Numbered from the stretch's first letter, positions 1 to 11,762 are shown. The stretch is DNA of 64,000 bases from Sipunculus nudus (GCA_026874595.1 CM049314.1:68194300-68258299); one strand, 5' to 3'. Notes: a model not told the origin generated them from the sequence alone. A program made the numbers and translations.

Positions 1-790
1 TATCGCCGTACATCCCTTTCCAGTAGAACTGGGATTTTACACGTTCATGTGTTGGATCTACGCCTTTATGTCCCGCAATAATAGCTTCTTGGCCCATCGT
101 CATCACATCTGCGTGTAACGACTGGGGGACCACGATTCTCGATCCATCTGGATCAGCGCGTTTATCTCGCGAAATTCTGACTAAAAAATCGTCTGTAAAC
201 TGGAAAGTGCTATCACTTCTGCTGGCAGATTCAGCAAGCTTCCAGTACGGAGCTAACGACTGATCTTCTTCCTGCGCCTTCAAAAATGTTTCCGGACAAA
301 CATTAGCGACTGAACAGGGTTGGTGTAAACTTGGCATCGGCAACGCCCGCTTACATGCAGCGGCACCTGTTTCTTCTGCGGACGTTACTTCCAGCGTTGT
401 TACACTATACCTGAAATCCGACCAGACTTCCACCTTTGATTCGGATCGTTCGGATCCCGCACTCCTGATACGTTACCCAGTGCCAAGTAGCAAACGGTTT
501 CTCCAACAACCATCGCTTCAATAGTTCCCACAAGAGAGGGATAATCTATCCTAGTTGTAGGAAAACGCCTAACTGATCCGTCAAACAACCGTCACTCGAC
601 ATTGTGTCCGGTGAACTGGTCCAGACCCACATATATTTCACGTACTCCTGCTGAAGTACAACCGGAATTGCGTAACACTTAGGCTGCTTTGCTCCAGACA
701 CTGACGTTATACACACGGGATCATCGTTTCACAGCTGATCAGACGATACCGGACCCTCCACTGGATCGATGACAAACGGTCATCCTACAC
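1..790 (-). mobile_element. Decayed Ty3/Gypsy retrotransposon fragment (protease end plus integrase N-terminus)
   Basis: Read on the minus strand, two blocks resemble Gypsy-type Pol. Block 1 (about 672 down to 400) looks like the retropepsin domain: an RNSGCTSAGVR stretch near 672-640 where the family has D-S/T-G, then FDGSVRRFP, then LALGNVSGVRDP, which corresponds to the usual DLIIGNxxGxRDP end. Block 2 (424 down to 1), in another frame, is an open linker followed by an integrase zinc-binding region with AGHKGVDPTHERV and FYWKGMYGD. Protease and integrase are adjacent with no reverse transcriptase between them, as in Gmr1-like elements where integrase precedes RT; an internal deletion would also explain this. 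Decay seen: catalytic Asp position reads Asn (codon 667-669), an in-frame TGA at 592-594, a frameshift between the blocks, and Gln where the first zinc His is expected. It lies in AGA copy A intron 5. The element continues past the left window edge. Confidence 0.7.
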
Positions 791-1374
791 CCTCTATGGC
801 TGATCTTGGAGTTGGTCTCCTTTTTTTCCCTAGCATCCACATCTTATATACGCCTGCTTACATCACGCATCCTGACCGCCGTTTGGCCTATCGCCTCACA
901 CTATTATGTGGCCTGTCATAAAGTGCATGAATACTAAAATGGACACGCCCCCAGAGAGAAAATTAAGTATGCAGGTGCCATTGAAGTATACATTAATCAA
1001 TGTTACTACAGGCACCGTCTAGACTAAAACCGGCATGAACCGATTCCCATGGTATAAAACTGTACTGAAACCAATATAAAATAAAATACCTGGGTTTTTA
1101 AACTAAGTTGTAACGCTCACATCGATACATGATACTACGTACTAATGTACAGCAAATTATAGAAACAATCATCTGGTTATACTCCTTCCTTTAATGTGAA
1201 ATAAAAATAAGTAAGTCGTAGTTTTCTGGTGACACACAGTGATCGGAACTTTCTTTGTCCTGCATGTGCTTCTGCCCATGCGGTCGTATGCGGCAAGACC
1301 CTCATTTACAAGCAGTGGAGATGTTTAATTAGATGACTACGAGAGATGGTTGAAAATATGCAGAATAAACATAC

Positions 1375-1559
1375 CCAGGTATTTTGAAACCAAGTCCGTT
1401 AGTGCTCGTTCCGGTGACGACATTTCCGTCCTTGTCGATGCCGATCATACACACAGTGTCGTGGTTGTTCTCGTCAAGGTCTGGAGGGACGCCAGACGGG
1501 CCGGGCATACTTGATGGACTGTACGGACCACAGTGACTCCGGGGGTCAGGGGTCACGTT
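1375..1559 (-). CDS. AGA: AGA copy A exon 5 (autocleavage site and catalytic Thr)
   Basis: 185 nt, starting in phase 0 after acceptor TTACAG and ending in GG before donor GTATGT. Encodes NVTPDPRSHCGPYSPSSMPG, a proline-rich linker, then NNHDTVCMIGIDKDGNVVTG and TSTNGLGFKIPG. HD-T is the autoproteolysis and nucleophile position that separates the alpha and beta subunits. It carries nine residues in the linker that copy B lacks; human AGA is longer still here, so copy A looks closer to the ancestral form. Confidence 0.92.
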
Positions 1560-4500
1560 CTGTAATTAATCATCATATCCTATTAGCAGGATTGGTTTTG
1601 CCTTTATTGCCTTTGTGGAGGTTATTCAGGGATTATTTACCATATTTTGTACCAAATAGGGCATCGAACAGAGCTGCAAAATTCGTTATGGACCTTTGAT
1701 GGTATGCAGGATTCTCGATCATTTCTAATGTTATTAACGATTTTATGATCGTGAATATAGATAATTAGATATAACAGTAGAGTTTGTCTCTCCGAAGGTC
1801 GGCTTCTTAATTGGTATTTAACCGATAGCGCTAAACCAGAGTGTGGTCAAAAGTTTTGGGACGACAAAAAGGTGTCTTGAAACTCTTTTGGTTGAAGCAT
1901 TTTTTCACATTCTTCTTAACAGAGAGTGGTCAGTTGCTTAATACAGATTTGAGATGACACATAAGGCTTGTTCCGTCCGCCTACTTCACATTTTCTGAAC
2001 AGAGAGTTGTAAATTTCTTTAACAGATTTGAGACGGCACATAAGGCTTTCATTCAAAACAAGTCAGTGAAGTAAGATTCGAGGGTCCTGAACTTGAACTC
2101 AGACTCGGGGTTAAGGACTCATATCGATTCCGGTAGAAAACATGTCTGTCAGATGCTATAAAGTCTTACAATCATGCGCGAACTACCAACAATATTTGTG
2201 TTTAATGCCAAAAAAGACTAACAAGCTTAAGGGTGCCTTCCCATATATGCGAGCCCCCCGCACTGGTAAAATCCAACCAGTGTATTATCACTGTCCACTT
2301 TTCATACGTGCGGGTCCCGCATACGGATTTTTTTGTACTCCAGCAGTGTTGGATTTTTGCGGGGGCCCGCATGCGGATGCCACATGCGGTATATCCGTTA
2401 CTGATATTTGCCCTTGTTTTTTTTTACAGGGCTGACAGTGCCTAAAGTGTGAATAATTAAAATATATGACCAGCTTTCATCATGATACGGCTGGAAGCCA
2501 TTTAAAGAAGGTAAAGGGTGGCAGGAGATAGCCACCATGTTAGCCTGGCTGGTGAGGTATATATTATAACCCCCTTCAAGCACTGCTGGAATAAATTTAA
2601 ATCTTAATACTGAACTAAAACATTACACGAAACTTTCATCTGCATGCTGGAACCACGAGTGTCCCGCAGGGAAAAAAATTACGCATGCATAGAAGGTAGC
2701 CACAAAAAAATTTTACTTAATAAGGAGATTAGTATAAGACTCGTACAGGGCCTCGGGTTACAAGTGACTCGACCACAAAGAGAGTGGACTTGGACTTGAA
2801 CCTCAAGGACTTTCATTCAGAATCGGACAAATGGACCGTCAGTGCAGCCTTGCTGAAAAGCAGTCAATTCCGAAAGGCTTTCTCTTTAAAAGTTCGAGAT
2901 CAGACCTGGCAGATAAAATGATACCGCCTCTTGAAAGTGTAAGAACCTTATATACAACACTGAGACGTCCACACGACCCAGCTACTGATAAAATATGAAG
3001 ACTGATTTTGCCATTCAGAAGATGTTGTGTTGGTTTTATGGAAGCGTGATAGCGCCCTCCGCCAACAACCTTGTGTATAAAACCAATCCAATATAGTCTA
3101 CACTCCTCACACAGGTGTTATAGACTGTTATCGTCTTAGATCCTTCTTCGTTTAAACCGCTGCTTTGTATAACAAAATTCTTTAGGTTCCTCCACCAGGG
3201 CTGGCACAGAGTGGTATCGTATTACATGTTTAAAATTTGGAGCTGGATGTAACATCACGCCCGCAACGAAGGAAATCTGGGACGACTACAGTGTAAAACT
3301 ATACCTGCTGCATGATCAGCGTAAACTGAGTCATATTTTTAGGATAATCGGTGTTTTACTTCCACTAAAATTCAAATGTACATGTACTCTCGTAACTACA
3401 TTTATACTTAAGATATTGGTATATTTACTAGCCCCAGAGGATTGTTTTGAACTAAGTCGTACCCTCGTGTGTACGAGTCAGTCAAAGTGGCTATTTTGTG
3501 AAATCATTTTAAACAATGATCTCTTCCAAACAGTTTCAGTGCATAACTAGTCGATCATTAGCTACAGGCCTGTAACGCAAACAAATCCTAATTAATTGTT
3601 CTTTCTTGTTTGCGTTATAGCTCCTAAGGTGGAGAGTTTGCCCTCTACAAATTGGTCAGACCTGATCAAGGTGGTTCAGACCACGATATTCAGCATTCAT
3701 TCTGAGGACATAAAACAACCCTTACTTATTACACATAGTACAGTTGTGTTGACTTATTTGAGATATAAATTGTAACTGGGCCAATTGCGCTAAATCTGTA
3801 CATGACAGTGTCTGAGGTTAAAGAAAGTAAAATAAGGCTGTTTGTCAGGCAGTTACTAATTAAGAATATCACAGATGATGCTGACAGTAACATCCATCTC
3901 TTTTTAGTGTGATAGAAAAGATGTTTCTATCCACTTGCAGCAAATTATTGGCCAATTTGTCCCACCCGTAACATGTCCACAGTTAAACCCATAAGTTTTA
4001 TGACCATGCAGACCTTAATAATCAGCTGCATACATGCTGCTGAATGAATTTAAAAAGTGTAGTAGGGTTGAAAGTTTACATGAAGAGGTAACTTGGATAC
4101 AGAAATACAAAACTTGGATTTTGGTACCTATTATGATGTCTTGGTCAAAATAAAATATTTTTTTTTGTCCAACCCGTAACAGGCTGTGCTGCAATAGTCA
4201 TGATTATTAACCAAGATAAGTCATAAGTTTTATGACCATGCAGACCTTAATAATCAGCTGCATACATGCTGCTGAATGAATTTAAAAAGTGTAGTAGGGT
4301 TGAAAGTTTACATGAAGAGGTAACTTGGATACAGAAATACAAAACTTGGATTTTGGTACCTATTATGATGTCTTGGTCAAAATAAAATATTTTTTTTGTC
4401 CAACCCGTAACAGGCTGTGCTGCAATAGTCATGATAATTAACCAAGAACTGCATTTTGTGTTACACTGACCATAATAGAAGTGAGATTAATATTTCATAT

Positions 4501-7500
4501 GTGTCTGGGGTACATGTAACTCTAACAAATCAGAATCAAGTGTTTCATCCAAAAAGGTTGGGATCGTCAATCATAACTGTTCCACCCGTAACAGTGGATT
4601 AGCAGTGTGAAATTAGAGACATGATAAACCTTAAACCTTTATACAGAAAAGCACAAACCTGAACTGTTTTGTCATGCCTAATTTGTATGCCTGTCCTCTG
4701 AATTTATTATACAGCATATCAAAGATACATCATTTTGTCCCACCCGTAACGTGTCCCACCCGTAACAAGGCAAAGAATATTGCTTGCTGCAGATTAAATA
4801 ATATTGAACAACTCCTTTCATATTAACTTTGATGGTATCTTCTTCAACTCATTTTAAAGGTAATACTATACTTTTAATATATGTTTTAATATACTTTTTA
4901 GGCCTTCTATGGTTAATAATTAGGATTTTCAGGAAGGCAATTTATCATATTGTTATTTATGTATATTTAATGCCAAAAATTTTTCTTTCCCTGGATCAAT
5001 CTGGTTTAATTTCATTTATTATGTTTTCAACATTATATATTATTTAAATCATTTAAAATATAAGCAAATAATAAAGGGAAACTGCATATAATGACAGATG
5101 TTTTTGTGAATTAGTTGATAAAGACATATATATAGTGAAAGGTGACATTAAAGGCAGGTATGGTCAAAAATGGTAACAATAATGGTATGGGTTCCAAAGA
5201 GAAACTGGCAAAATTGAAAGGTTGGGAAAACATGAGTACATTTTTTTACATTGCTTCATGGACTGTACTAATAAGCATATCTTAAACAGTTATTTCAAAG
5301 AGTAGCCATGCAGGGTTATTTTTTTAAAATTAACTGCTGCAACTTTTCATCAGAATTATCAGAATGACTGTGCAGATTATTTTATAGCATTTTCTCACCA
5401 TAAAATCATCAATAAAGAGGAATATTAAAACATAACTGTTGTAGAAGTAAATAGTATTACCAGCCTTTGTCCCACCCGTAACGGTCCTCAATAGACACTT
5501 TTTTTGCCAAATTTATCAAATTCCTCATATTAAATTCTAAAAAGAAATATACTGTGCCTTGATTTTCAATAGTCCATGGCATATTTAAGGTTTGAGACTT
5601 ATTTTGTCTTATTAGTGTATAAATTTGATGTTAATATAAATTAAAACTACATTTCTATCAAATATGTCCCACCCATAACACTTTTTATCTAAACATATTT
5701 AATAATAAGACTATTGAGTTGAACTTATTCTGCCTATCAGGTGTCTCATAGCCTCAGGTACATGCATGTTGAAAGAAAGTTCCCCTCAGGTAAAACCTGC
5801 AAGGTGGAACACTGTGTGCGTTACGGGTGGGACAGATTATGATGACTCTGTAATATTGATCTATCATTATCCAACCATGGGGGAACGTGGGAGCTGGGAG
5901 ATTTCTGAGATAAGTATACCAGATTATGTACATGTATAAAAGATAAATAATTAAGATTTCTATTACAATAAATGTTGGTGTTACGGGTGGGACATAAATG
6001 TACAGAAATATCGCAATTGGCCCAACTAAATGTTCAGTATGTATGAAAATATTGACAGTCACTCTGAAGAAACCAGATAACTGTTACCTCCATCGGCTCT
6101 TGTTTACAGCTTGGCAAGGCATACTGGGAAGTCCTAGGAGGGTCTATTCTTGGGCGACGTATGTGGAACCACCATCTATCGGGTATTATAAGATAATTTG
6201 CATAGATCCCCCTTTTAATTTGCATTAGATTTCTGTTTGGGGTTGTGCCAAATCATAGGAGATATTCTCTTCCTCACGGTTTTTTTCGGACTCCATACTC
6301 CATTCCTGAATGGCTTCAGAATGTTTGGGAAGTCGATCATGTAGCTGCTTTTCGGGCAATCAGCATTTTACTCTGTTCGACCCTGGAGCTAAATGTGGAC
6401 ATTCGTTCAGTAAAACTAGAATTGCTATTAACTCAAAATGTTTCATACCATTCTGAAGTTAGGCTGACATGACTTGTTCAGCCAGCTCTGGTATTTAGTA
6501 TCCGTATAGTTGTCCGTCATGTTGGATAAGCTGAAGCCCATTTCCAGCGCGAAATTTGTCGCTGAAACATTTGGAAATATAGAGTATTGTGACCAGCAAT
6601 ATTAATCGAGAGTATTTTTTTATCAGGATAGACGATAGCATTAGCATTCAAACAGTTACTGAGTAGAAAATGCAGCATTTCTTGTGTAATTACAGAGAGA
6701 GACTGGGACTAGTCAAAGAAACATATTATAATATATTTAGGCTTACGGATACCTAGGAAGAACACTTGTTTAATTTTTCTTCTACTCAAAACGTTTATAT
6801 ATAAAATTACATACATTGGTTATTCTGAATATCCTAATTACTGAGCGATTTAATCCATGTAGTTCTGGTTAACACAAATAGTCTGCAAATACAGGACCCT
6901 AGCTTTAGGGGCATCTCGGGAGAGGATACCAGTTTATTTTACCGTCAGTTCCGGTCAGGAATGTGGTGCTGGTGTACTTCATTACGGCTCGGGCCACACG
7001 GATCACTTCCTTTACATTCTTAAGATTTCCAACCGCTGCTACTCGCATCGTTTTCCTGGAAATGAAAAATGTTTAAAAAGACACGTGGGGAGCTAACTGA
7101 TTGATAACTAATGATATTCTCATAATTTTGAATTTCTGATTTACTGTCTCTATCCCTCTTAAGCTCTGCCTGTCTCTATCTCTGCGGCTCTGCTCTCAGG
7201 CTGTTTGTTTCTCCCTCTGTCTCTGTTTGTTCCTACGTTTGGCGCTGTTTGCTTTTCTTTTTCTGTCTCTCTCTTTGTCTGTGTTTCTCTGGTTCTTTAT
7301 GTCTGTCTGTCTGTCTGTCTCTCTCTTTGATATCTTGAAATGATATTTTCCTAAAGGATATTCATCCGATCCATGTTTTTGTCACTATTCCCTGACTTTC
7401 TGGCGGAATAACTGATATCCCATGAGGCGTTAGCAATATCAAGCCTACTAATAGGGTATATCATTTTCTATTCACACAATTCTGACCCGAATTTTGTGAA

Positions 7501-8951
7501 GGCAAAATGGCACCTCTAATTAATCCCTGCTGGGTTGGCCACAGGCAGAAAAAATAATTGACCAAAATTTAAATTTTAGTTTAGATTATGTTAAACTTCC
7601 ATTAAAAAAAATCGTCACATTTGAATGCAGCCTGGCATAATGGCTAGAGCCAACCACCGATAAACAAATTATTCACTACATACCTGTGTCTTCTATACAT
7701 CTTGAAGAAATGACTCATGTATATTTAAAAAGATCTACAATCTTAAGCACACTGCATAGAATCGGACACACAAGAGTGCGACTCTGCTGGTTGCATGGGG
7801 TTTGAGGACATCACAATCTGCCACCCATAATGCTCCGGGGTTTCTAAATACACCAGTGGCGTGGGTATCAATGAAGTGAAGAGGGTAATGTTTTCCGTTC
7901 AAATATGTCCAATAAGCATTGTTTCAAGGTAAATTACATGAACATGAACAGGGTTTTTTTTGTGGTAAGCCTTCACGGAATAATAAGTTTGTAAGCATGC
8001 GCGTTTCAGGAAAATCTAACAGATTTTGATTTGAAAGTTTGACAGTTGAGACAAGTTGTCCCGGTCGTCCCAGAGTGCCAAACTGGAAGTTTCGTATTGA
8101 GAAGAAGCAACTTCTGGCAAAAAAAGCAATTTGTTGGGCTCTGCGATCTGAACTTAAAGTCTTTCTTACCCATCCATCATCATGCCATCAAGACTGGGGT
8201 TTCCGGTCTCGTCCAGCACGCCGAACGCCCCCACACTCCTTGAACAAAGTTTGGTTTCACACACATCGGAGATACCATGTTCTACCGAGTCCAAGAGACT
8301 TCGGCCTTGTCCGTATAGTTCCCAGGCTTAAGACAAGTAAAAAATAAATTGAAACGAGAACTGGAAAAAAAAAACGAAAATATATTTTGTATTATGGTAT
8401 AAATGTGAATTATTTTATCAATAAGAAACAGTGTTCTGATGCGGGATCATCTATCGATGGAAAGTCCCTCATGGGTGCGGTTCTCAGTCGTCATTATAAC
8501 AGCTTTTCCTTCGTTAAAATAATTTTGGATGAAGGTAAACACCTCCGTTTTAATGCTACTTTAACTCATTTTTAATCTAATAATATACATCCACAATGTT
8601 TGGGAATATGTGACGGGACGGTAGCACTCGCTTATTTTTTTATGGATCCTGCGGGATCTGAAGGGCCCTCGGTGTATAATCAACAACATTGTATGGCCGG
8701 AACACAGAGGAGCTCCCCGAAGACGCACTTTTTTGTGAGTGATAGACAGCTTTCTTATTAAGCTGCAGAGCGCTCACCCAGGGTGGGGGTTGACCATGAA
8801 AATCTCGCCGATCTTCGGCTGAGATTTGAACGCATGACCTCCCGGCTTTGAGTCCTGTATTCGATCCAAGGACCACTGACGCCACTGTATTTAATTATCC
8901 TGATGGTCAGACCATTGAGGTAATAGCCATTAAGTTATAAGTTCAAATGTG

Positions 8952-9004
<53 letters not shown>

Positions 9005-10237
9005 CAATCAAAGTAGTACACATAGAAGTTCTTTACATCATAGTGAAAGTGCTTAACCATGTAGGGGAGCATTAATAATGTATCGTATACAGTTAGTGTT
9101 ACTTCATGCACGACAGAACTGTTTTGTGAATACAATTGACTAGCCGGCTCACCCTTTAGGTACAAACTTCAGTGATCGATATGCGGCTGAAGTTCGTCAT
9201 AACAGGATTAATCTGGAGTTATTAGATTCGGTGAGGTTGTTTTGGGGGCCCAGGGGGCTATTGTGTTGTGCTGGTTCCGTGGGGATTTGTGTGATAACTT
9301 ATCGTTACAAAGCAGGCTTGGAGGTCAGTTCGCTTCTATTGTTCAATGTGCTTTCTTTTAATATATTTGTTAAATGGCAACAACAAGTGTCGCCGCACAA
9401 TCGTGCACCTTTCCTTTACATCTGAAACAATTATGGAAACAGTAGTATCACGTAAAGTATATCCAAGGAAATACGTGCATAATTAAGTTTCTGTTCATAT
9501 TTACAATACCCCTTCTGCTATTTATGAGGTATACACATTCCCGTTTCTTTAGGCCCTTAAATCGCATAATTATCTAAACCCCGCCAGAGCCTCTTATTTT
9601 AATGTACAACTGCAGTATTATCTAAACCAACCAAAGCCACCAATTTCCATGTACGACAACAAAGTTCACTTAACCATACCAGAGCCTCCGATTTTAATTT
9701 AAAAAAAACGTGAAATTTTACAAAACCCAGCGATAGCCACCTTTATAAGTGTGCAATGCACATGACTATTGACGAGACTGAACATATAAAATATATTTGT
9801 GACTTACTGCCCTGAGAACAGGAGCGTCAAGATACAGTGGGCATATATCCCCCCCCCCCCCTCTTTTTAGCAAGGAGGGATGATCAGTGTTATCAACCCC
9901 CCCCCCCCCCCCCCCATCTTTTTAGCAAGCAAGGGGGGATGATCATTGTTATCAACCCAATGAACGACTCATAATTAGAAGATCGCCAATAAATGATTAA
10001 GGGTTAAAGACACAATCAATTTTAATCATTGTAATATTTAATCGTATCGTTTTTCTTACCCTCCAAATATTTGCTTAGTTGTCTGGATATTTGTGTGTTA
10101 TGTCACTAACCTCTTTCCACGACAGGCTGACCTATTTTCCAAGTCCCCATAAATGCTGGCAGTTTCTGCGACAGCACCATGGCAGGAGACAAGATCACTG
10201 TCAGCAGACACAAAACGAACGTCCAACACGTCATCAT
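1375..10237 (-). CDS. AGA: Aspartylglucosaminidase, copy A (5' five exons; 3' end outside window)
   Basis: Lysosomal Ntn-hydrolase that cleaves the GlcNAc-Asn bond of glycoasparagines during glycoprotein breakdown. Five exons on the minus strand: 10237-10132, 8326-8170, 7055-6943, 6561-6449, 1559-1375. All have AG acceptors and GT donors (exon 1 donor GTCAGC is weak). Phases join without a stop to give 224 residues plus 2 nt; the human enzyme has 346 residues. Residues 1-23 form a signal peptide. The joined protein then follows the family through AWELYGQGRSLLD, DGMMMDG, ATNFALEMGF and a cysteine-containing CQPNF segment to NVTPDPRSHCGPY. The autocleavage site is HD-T in NNHDTVC, catalytic Thr198 (codon 1457-1455; human Thr206). 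GTSTNG follows at about 213-218. The remaining beta-subunit exons lie beyond 1 or are lost. Intron 5 contains a Gypsy fragment and intron 4 the GTCCCACCCGTAAC cluster. I regard this as the intact copy. Confidence 0.85.
1915..2060. repeat. Imperfect direct repeat (about 75 bp, two units)
   Basis: Two successive segments share AACAGAGAGTxGT, a pyrimidine-rich spacer, and an ACAGATTTGAGAxGxCACAT block followed by AAGGCTT. This is a short local duplication in AGA copy A intron 4. Confidence 0.5.
2301..2375. repeat. Paired GC-rich palindromes in AGA copy A intron 4
   Basis: GCGGGTCCCGCATACGGAT is followed about 50 bp later by the related GCGGGGGCCCGCATGCGGAT. Each contains a short palindrome (GCGGG/CCCGC). 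They stand out in AT-rich intron sequence and may be the ends of a small foldback element. Confidence 0.4.
3957..5994. repeat. Cluster of ten GTCCCACCCGTAAC motifs
   Basis: The 14-mer or a one-mismatch form occurs on the plus strand at about 3959, 4170, 4399, 4580, 4737, 4752, 5469 and 5666, and on the minus strand at about 5819 and 5979. Spacing is irregular (15 to about 700 bp), the sequences between are unrelated AT-rich DNA, and the two right-hand copies are inverted. It lies in AGA copy A intron 4 and is absent from the 1.25-kb intron 4 of copy B. No ORF in it looks real. Confidence 0.7.
3990..4446. repeat. Recent tandem duplication, 232-bp period
   Basis: A block starting CATAAGTTTTATGACCATGC at 3990 is repeated almost perfectly from 4222; I see only differences in a T-run length and a base or two near the end. 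Each unit holds one CCAACCCGTAAC variant of the clustered motif, so the duplication added one motif copy. Confidence 0.85.
6449..6561 (-). CDS. AGA: AGA copy A exon 4
   Basis: 113 nt: CG completing an Ala codon, then 37 codons, ending on a full ATG codon before donor GTATGA. Encodes TNFALEMGFSLSNMTDNYT and then SWLNKSCQPNFRM, equivalent to human TTFAQSMGF and the DWLARNCQPNYWRN segment. NMT and NKS are possible N-glycosylation sequons. This copy shows what the copy B exon 4 donor should be. Confidence 0.88.
6943..7055 (-). CDS. AGA: AGA copy A exon 3
   Basis: 113 nt. Encodes KTMRVAAVGNLKNVKEVIRV followed by ARAVMKYTSTTFLTGTDG. Human AGA reads [20 protein letters not shown], then ARKVLEHTTHTLLVGE at this place. 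Acceptor CAG, donor GTAAAA. The copy B exon has the same length and differs by a few substitutions only. Confidence 0.9.
8170..8326 (-). CDS. AGA: AGA copy A exon 2
   Basis: 157 nt, entered in phase 1 and left in phase 2. Encodes AWELYGQGRSLLDSVEHG, then a cysteine-bearing stretch (VCETKLCSRSVGAFG) and LDGMMMDG. This matches the alpha-subunit core of AGA, where human reads AWRALASGGSALDAVESG and later LDAMIMDG. The acceptor is TTAAG and the donor is GTAAGA. Length equals the copy B exon exactly. Confidence 0.88.
8597..8887 (-). mobile_element. tRNA-derived SINE, degraded copy
   Basis: Matches the SINE copies at 42.7, 51.3 and 56.9 kb in the body (GAGCGCTCACCC, a GCGCACT...GTGAGTG block) and in the tRNA-like head, which lies at the right end on the minus strand (AAAGCCGGGAGGTC, then the B-box region). 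Internal parts are shortened. It lies in AGA copy A intron 1. Confidence 0.7.
8954..9002. repeat. (AT)n microsatellite
   Basis: Uninterrupted AT dinucleotides of about 49 bp. Confidence 0.95.
9569..9764. repeat. Degenerate ~48-bp tandem repeat, about four units
   Basis: Successive units share the frame TATCTAAACC, a CCAGAGCC/CCAAAGCC core, then TTTTAATGTAC and a short spacer. Units diverge, so the array is old. It lies in AGA copy A between exons 1 and 2. Confidence 0.55.
9847..9945. repeat. Two poly-C tracts with a duplicated flank
   Basis: C-runs of about 14 and 20 bases are each followed by TCTTTTTAGCAAG and a GGGATGATCA block. The roughly 50-bp segment is tandemly duplicated together with its homopolymer. 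Confidence 0.8.
10132..10237 (-). CDS. AGA: AGA copy A exon 1 (signal peptide)
   Basis: Encodes 35 residues plus 1 nt, starting MMTCWTFVLCLLTVILSPAM, a typical secretory signal with a hydrophobic core. It then reads LPAFMGTWKI, which aligns with LPLVVNTWPF after the human AGA signal peptide. Exon 1 was found because its DNA matches, in inverted orientation, the equivalent segment of copy B (42215-42319). The start is the first of two adjacent ATGs. The exon ends in phase 1 (a single G), which the exon 2 phase requires to make Ala-Trp. The residues that in human AGA lie between TWPF and AAW (KNATEA) seem to be missing, so the exon border may be slightly misplaced. Confidence 0.65.
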
Positions 10238-10266
10238 TCGGTCTCAGCATATGACAAAGGAAAATT

Positions 10267-10275
10267 AAAACGCGC
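10267..10275 (-). promoter_or_regulatory. Conserved element upstream of AGA copy A start
   Basis: On the minus strand CGCGTTTTA lies about 30 nt before the ATG. The same nonamer sits 29 nt before the copy B ATG (42178-42186), and similarity continues for some 40 nt upstream. The shared block shows that the duplication took in the proximal upstream region. Its role as promoter or 5' UTR element is inference; no TATA box is evident. Confidence 0.3.
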
Positions 10276-11729
10276 TCACTTAACCGAGGCTCATGAATAT
10301 TAAGTCTTGTGATATCATGCATTTTAATGAGGGATGTTCGTGATAACCCTTGGAAGTCGTTCAGCTGCACAAATGGAAATCTACAAACTCTTGGGAGAGA
10401 TTAAAAAGCGCCTTGGAAAATAAGAGGGACACTATGTAAGGTCAAGTCCTGTTTGATGTTGTCTGAGGTGAAAACTCAATGGGGAAGCACTTAGTTATGG
10501 AAACCTACGGGAGCCTCCCGTACACATTCCTCTGGGCTTGTATGTTTCCTTAGTATAGCACAAACCGCGTCGGAGTGAGAGGGGTCCAAAGTTCGCGCGT
10601 ACGCCCCTTCTATGTCGACCAAATGGATATAATTTGGTTATTACCGAAAAGAAGCACCAGATTTTGAGTACTTTTGCAGAGTGAGAACTAAGTATTCAGA
10701 ACTATGTACTAGTAATCCTGTAGCCCTATACCTGTGTACCTGTGCCGGGTTGTTGCACTGAAATGTGTGCATTGCTAGAATTTCCAAATGCATATCTATT
10801 TTTTTAATATATAAGTCCATGAATTAGCAGTGTACGATCAATATAATCTTCATGTCTGTTACACGTGTTTGTGGAGAGTTTTATTAGCATCTTTAATGTG
10901 GAAGAATTGATATAAATAAATATAATTTAATAAATATTAATTTATAATTATTTAAAATTATTCATGTATTATGATATCAGGGAATTATGTTTATTAAACC
11001 GTGTTTAATTTTCAGCTGCCAAGGCGAACTAGGGGCGGGTTTCATTATATTTCCCTAGTTTTGATGTGCGGACTCAAGTCTGGATGCGGTCTTGAATTTG
11101 AGGATTTTTATTATGGTATTTTGGGACCTTACATAAATCCTTTGCAGTATATTCAGTTCTGTTGCAAGGAATGTTGACTGAACATTCTAATTTGACTTGA
11201 TAGTATGGCTACTCGCCAAGGTGCAGAATGGTCAACACATGGACCCTCGTGTCTTCTAATACTTCTATATATCTGCTGGACGGACATAACGGCCGAATGT
11301 AAATTCATTCCAGAACCTCTCGCAACGAGTTTGTAACGATAGTGCCATGGTCTTTAGCTGAAATGAAACGCGCAATACTTCGGTGACTCATGCACCTGGG
11401 GGGTGAACTCGAAGCGTTCGTAAGCCGAACGAATGCATAACGAACTCGTTACTCCATCGTTACACATTTTTTGGGTAACTCGAAATTTTCTTTAAATTCT
11501 TCTCGTTCGTAAATGCCTCAATTTTTTCGTTATTTTAACGGACGGTCCGGACCATCCGTTACGGTAACGAAAACGTGCACAAATGTCGTCAGACGGTATT
11601 TTTCTACTTACTCGACTGAGTTAAGTCAACCCAATACATTTCTTGTGCCGTGCCTACCATATGTAATGACATGTGTAAATAATAACAAATTATTACAACC
11701 TATAACTTCATTTTCACACAAAAACACAC

Positions 11730-11732
<3 letters not shown>

Positions 11733-11762
<30 letters not shown>
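11733..11762. repeat. (AT)n microsatellite with TTGATA tail
   Basis: A TA run followed by four TTGATA-type hexamers to about 11785. Confidence 0.85.

Noticed and set aside
5754-6472. Overlapping 60-102-codon ORFs on both strands
   Set aside because: No signal, domain or splice support; they lie in AGA copy A intron 4 around the 14-mer cluster and are not conserved in copy B.
10098-10370. 90-codon minus-strand ORF containing NDDVLDVRFVSADSDLVS
   Set aside because: Another frame of AGA exon 1. The signal-peptide frame is preferred because it gives a valid start, a correct phase to exon 2 and homology to the AGA N-terminus.
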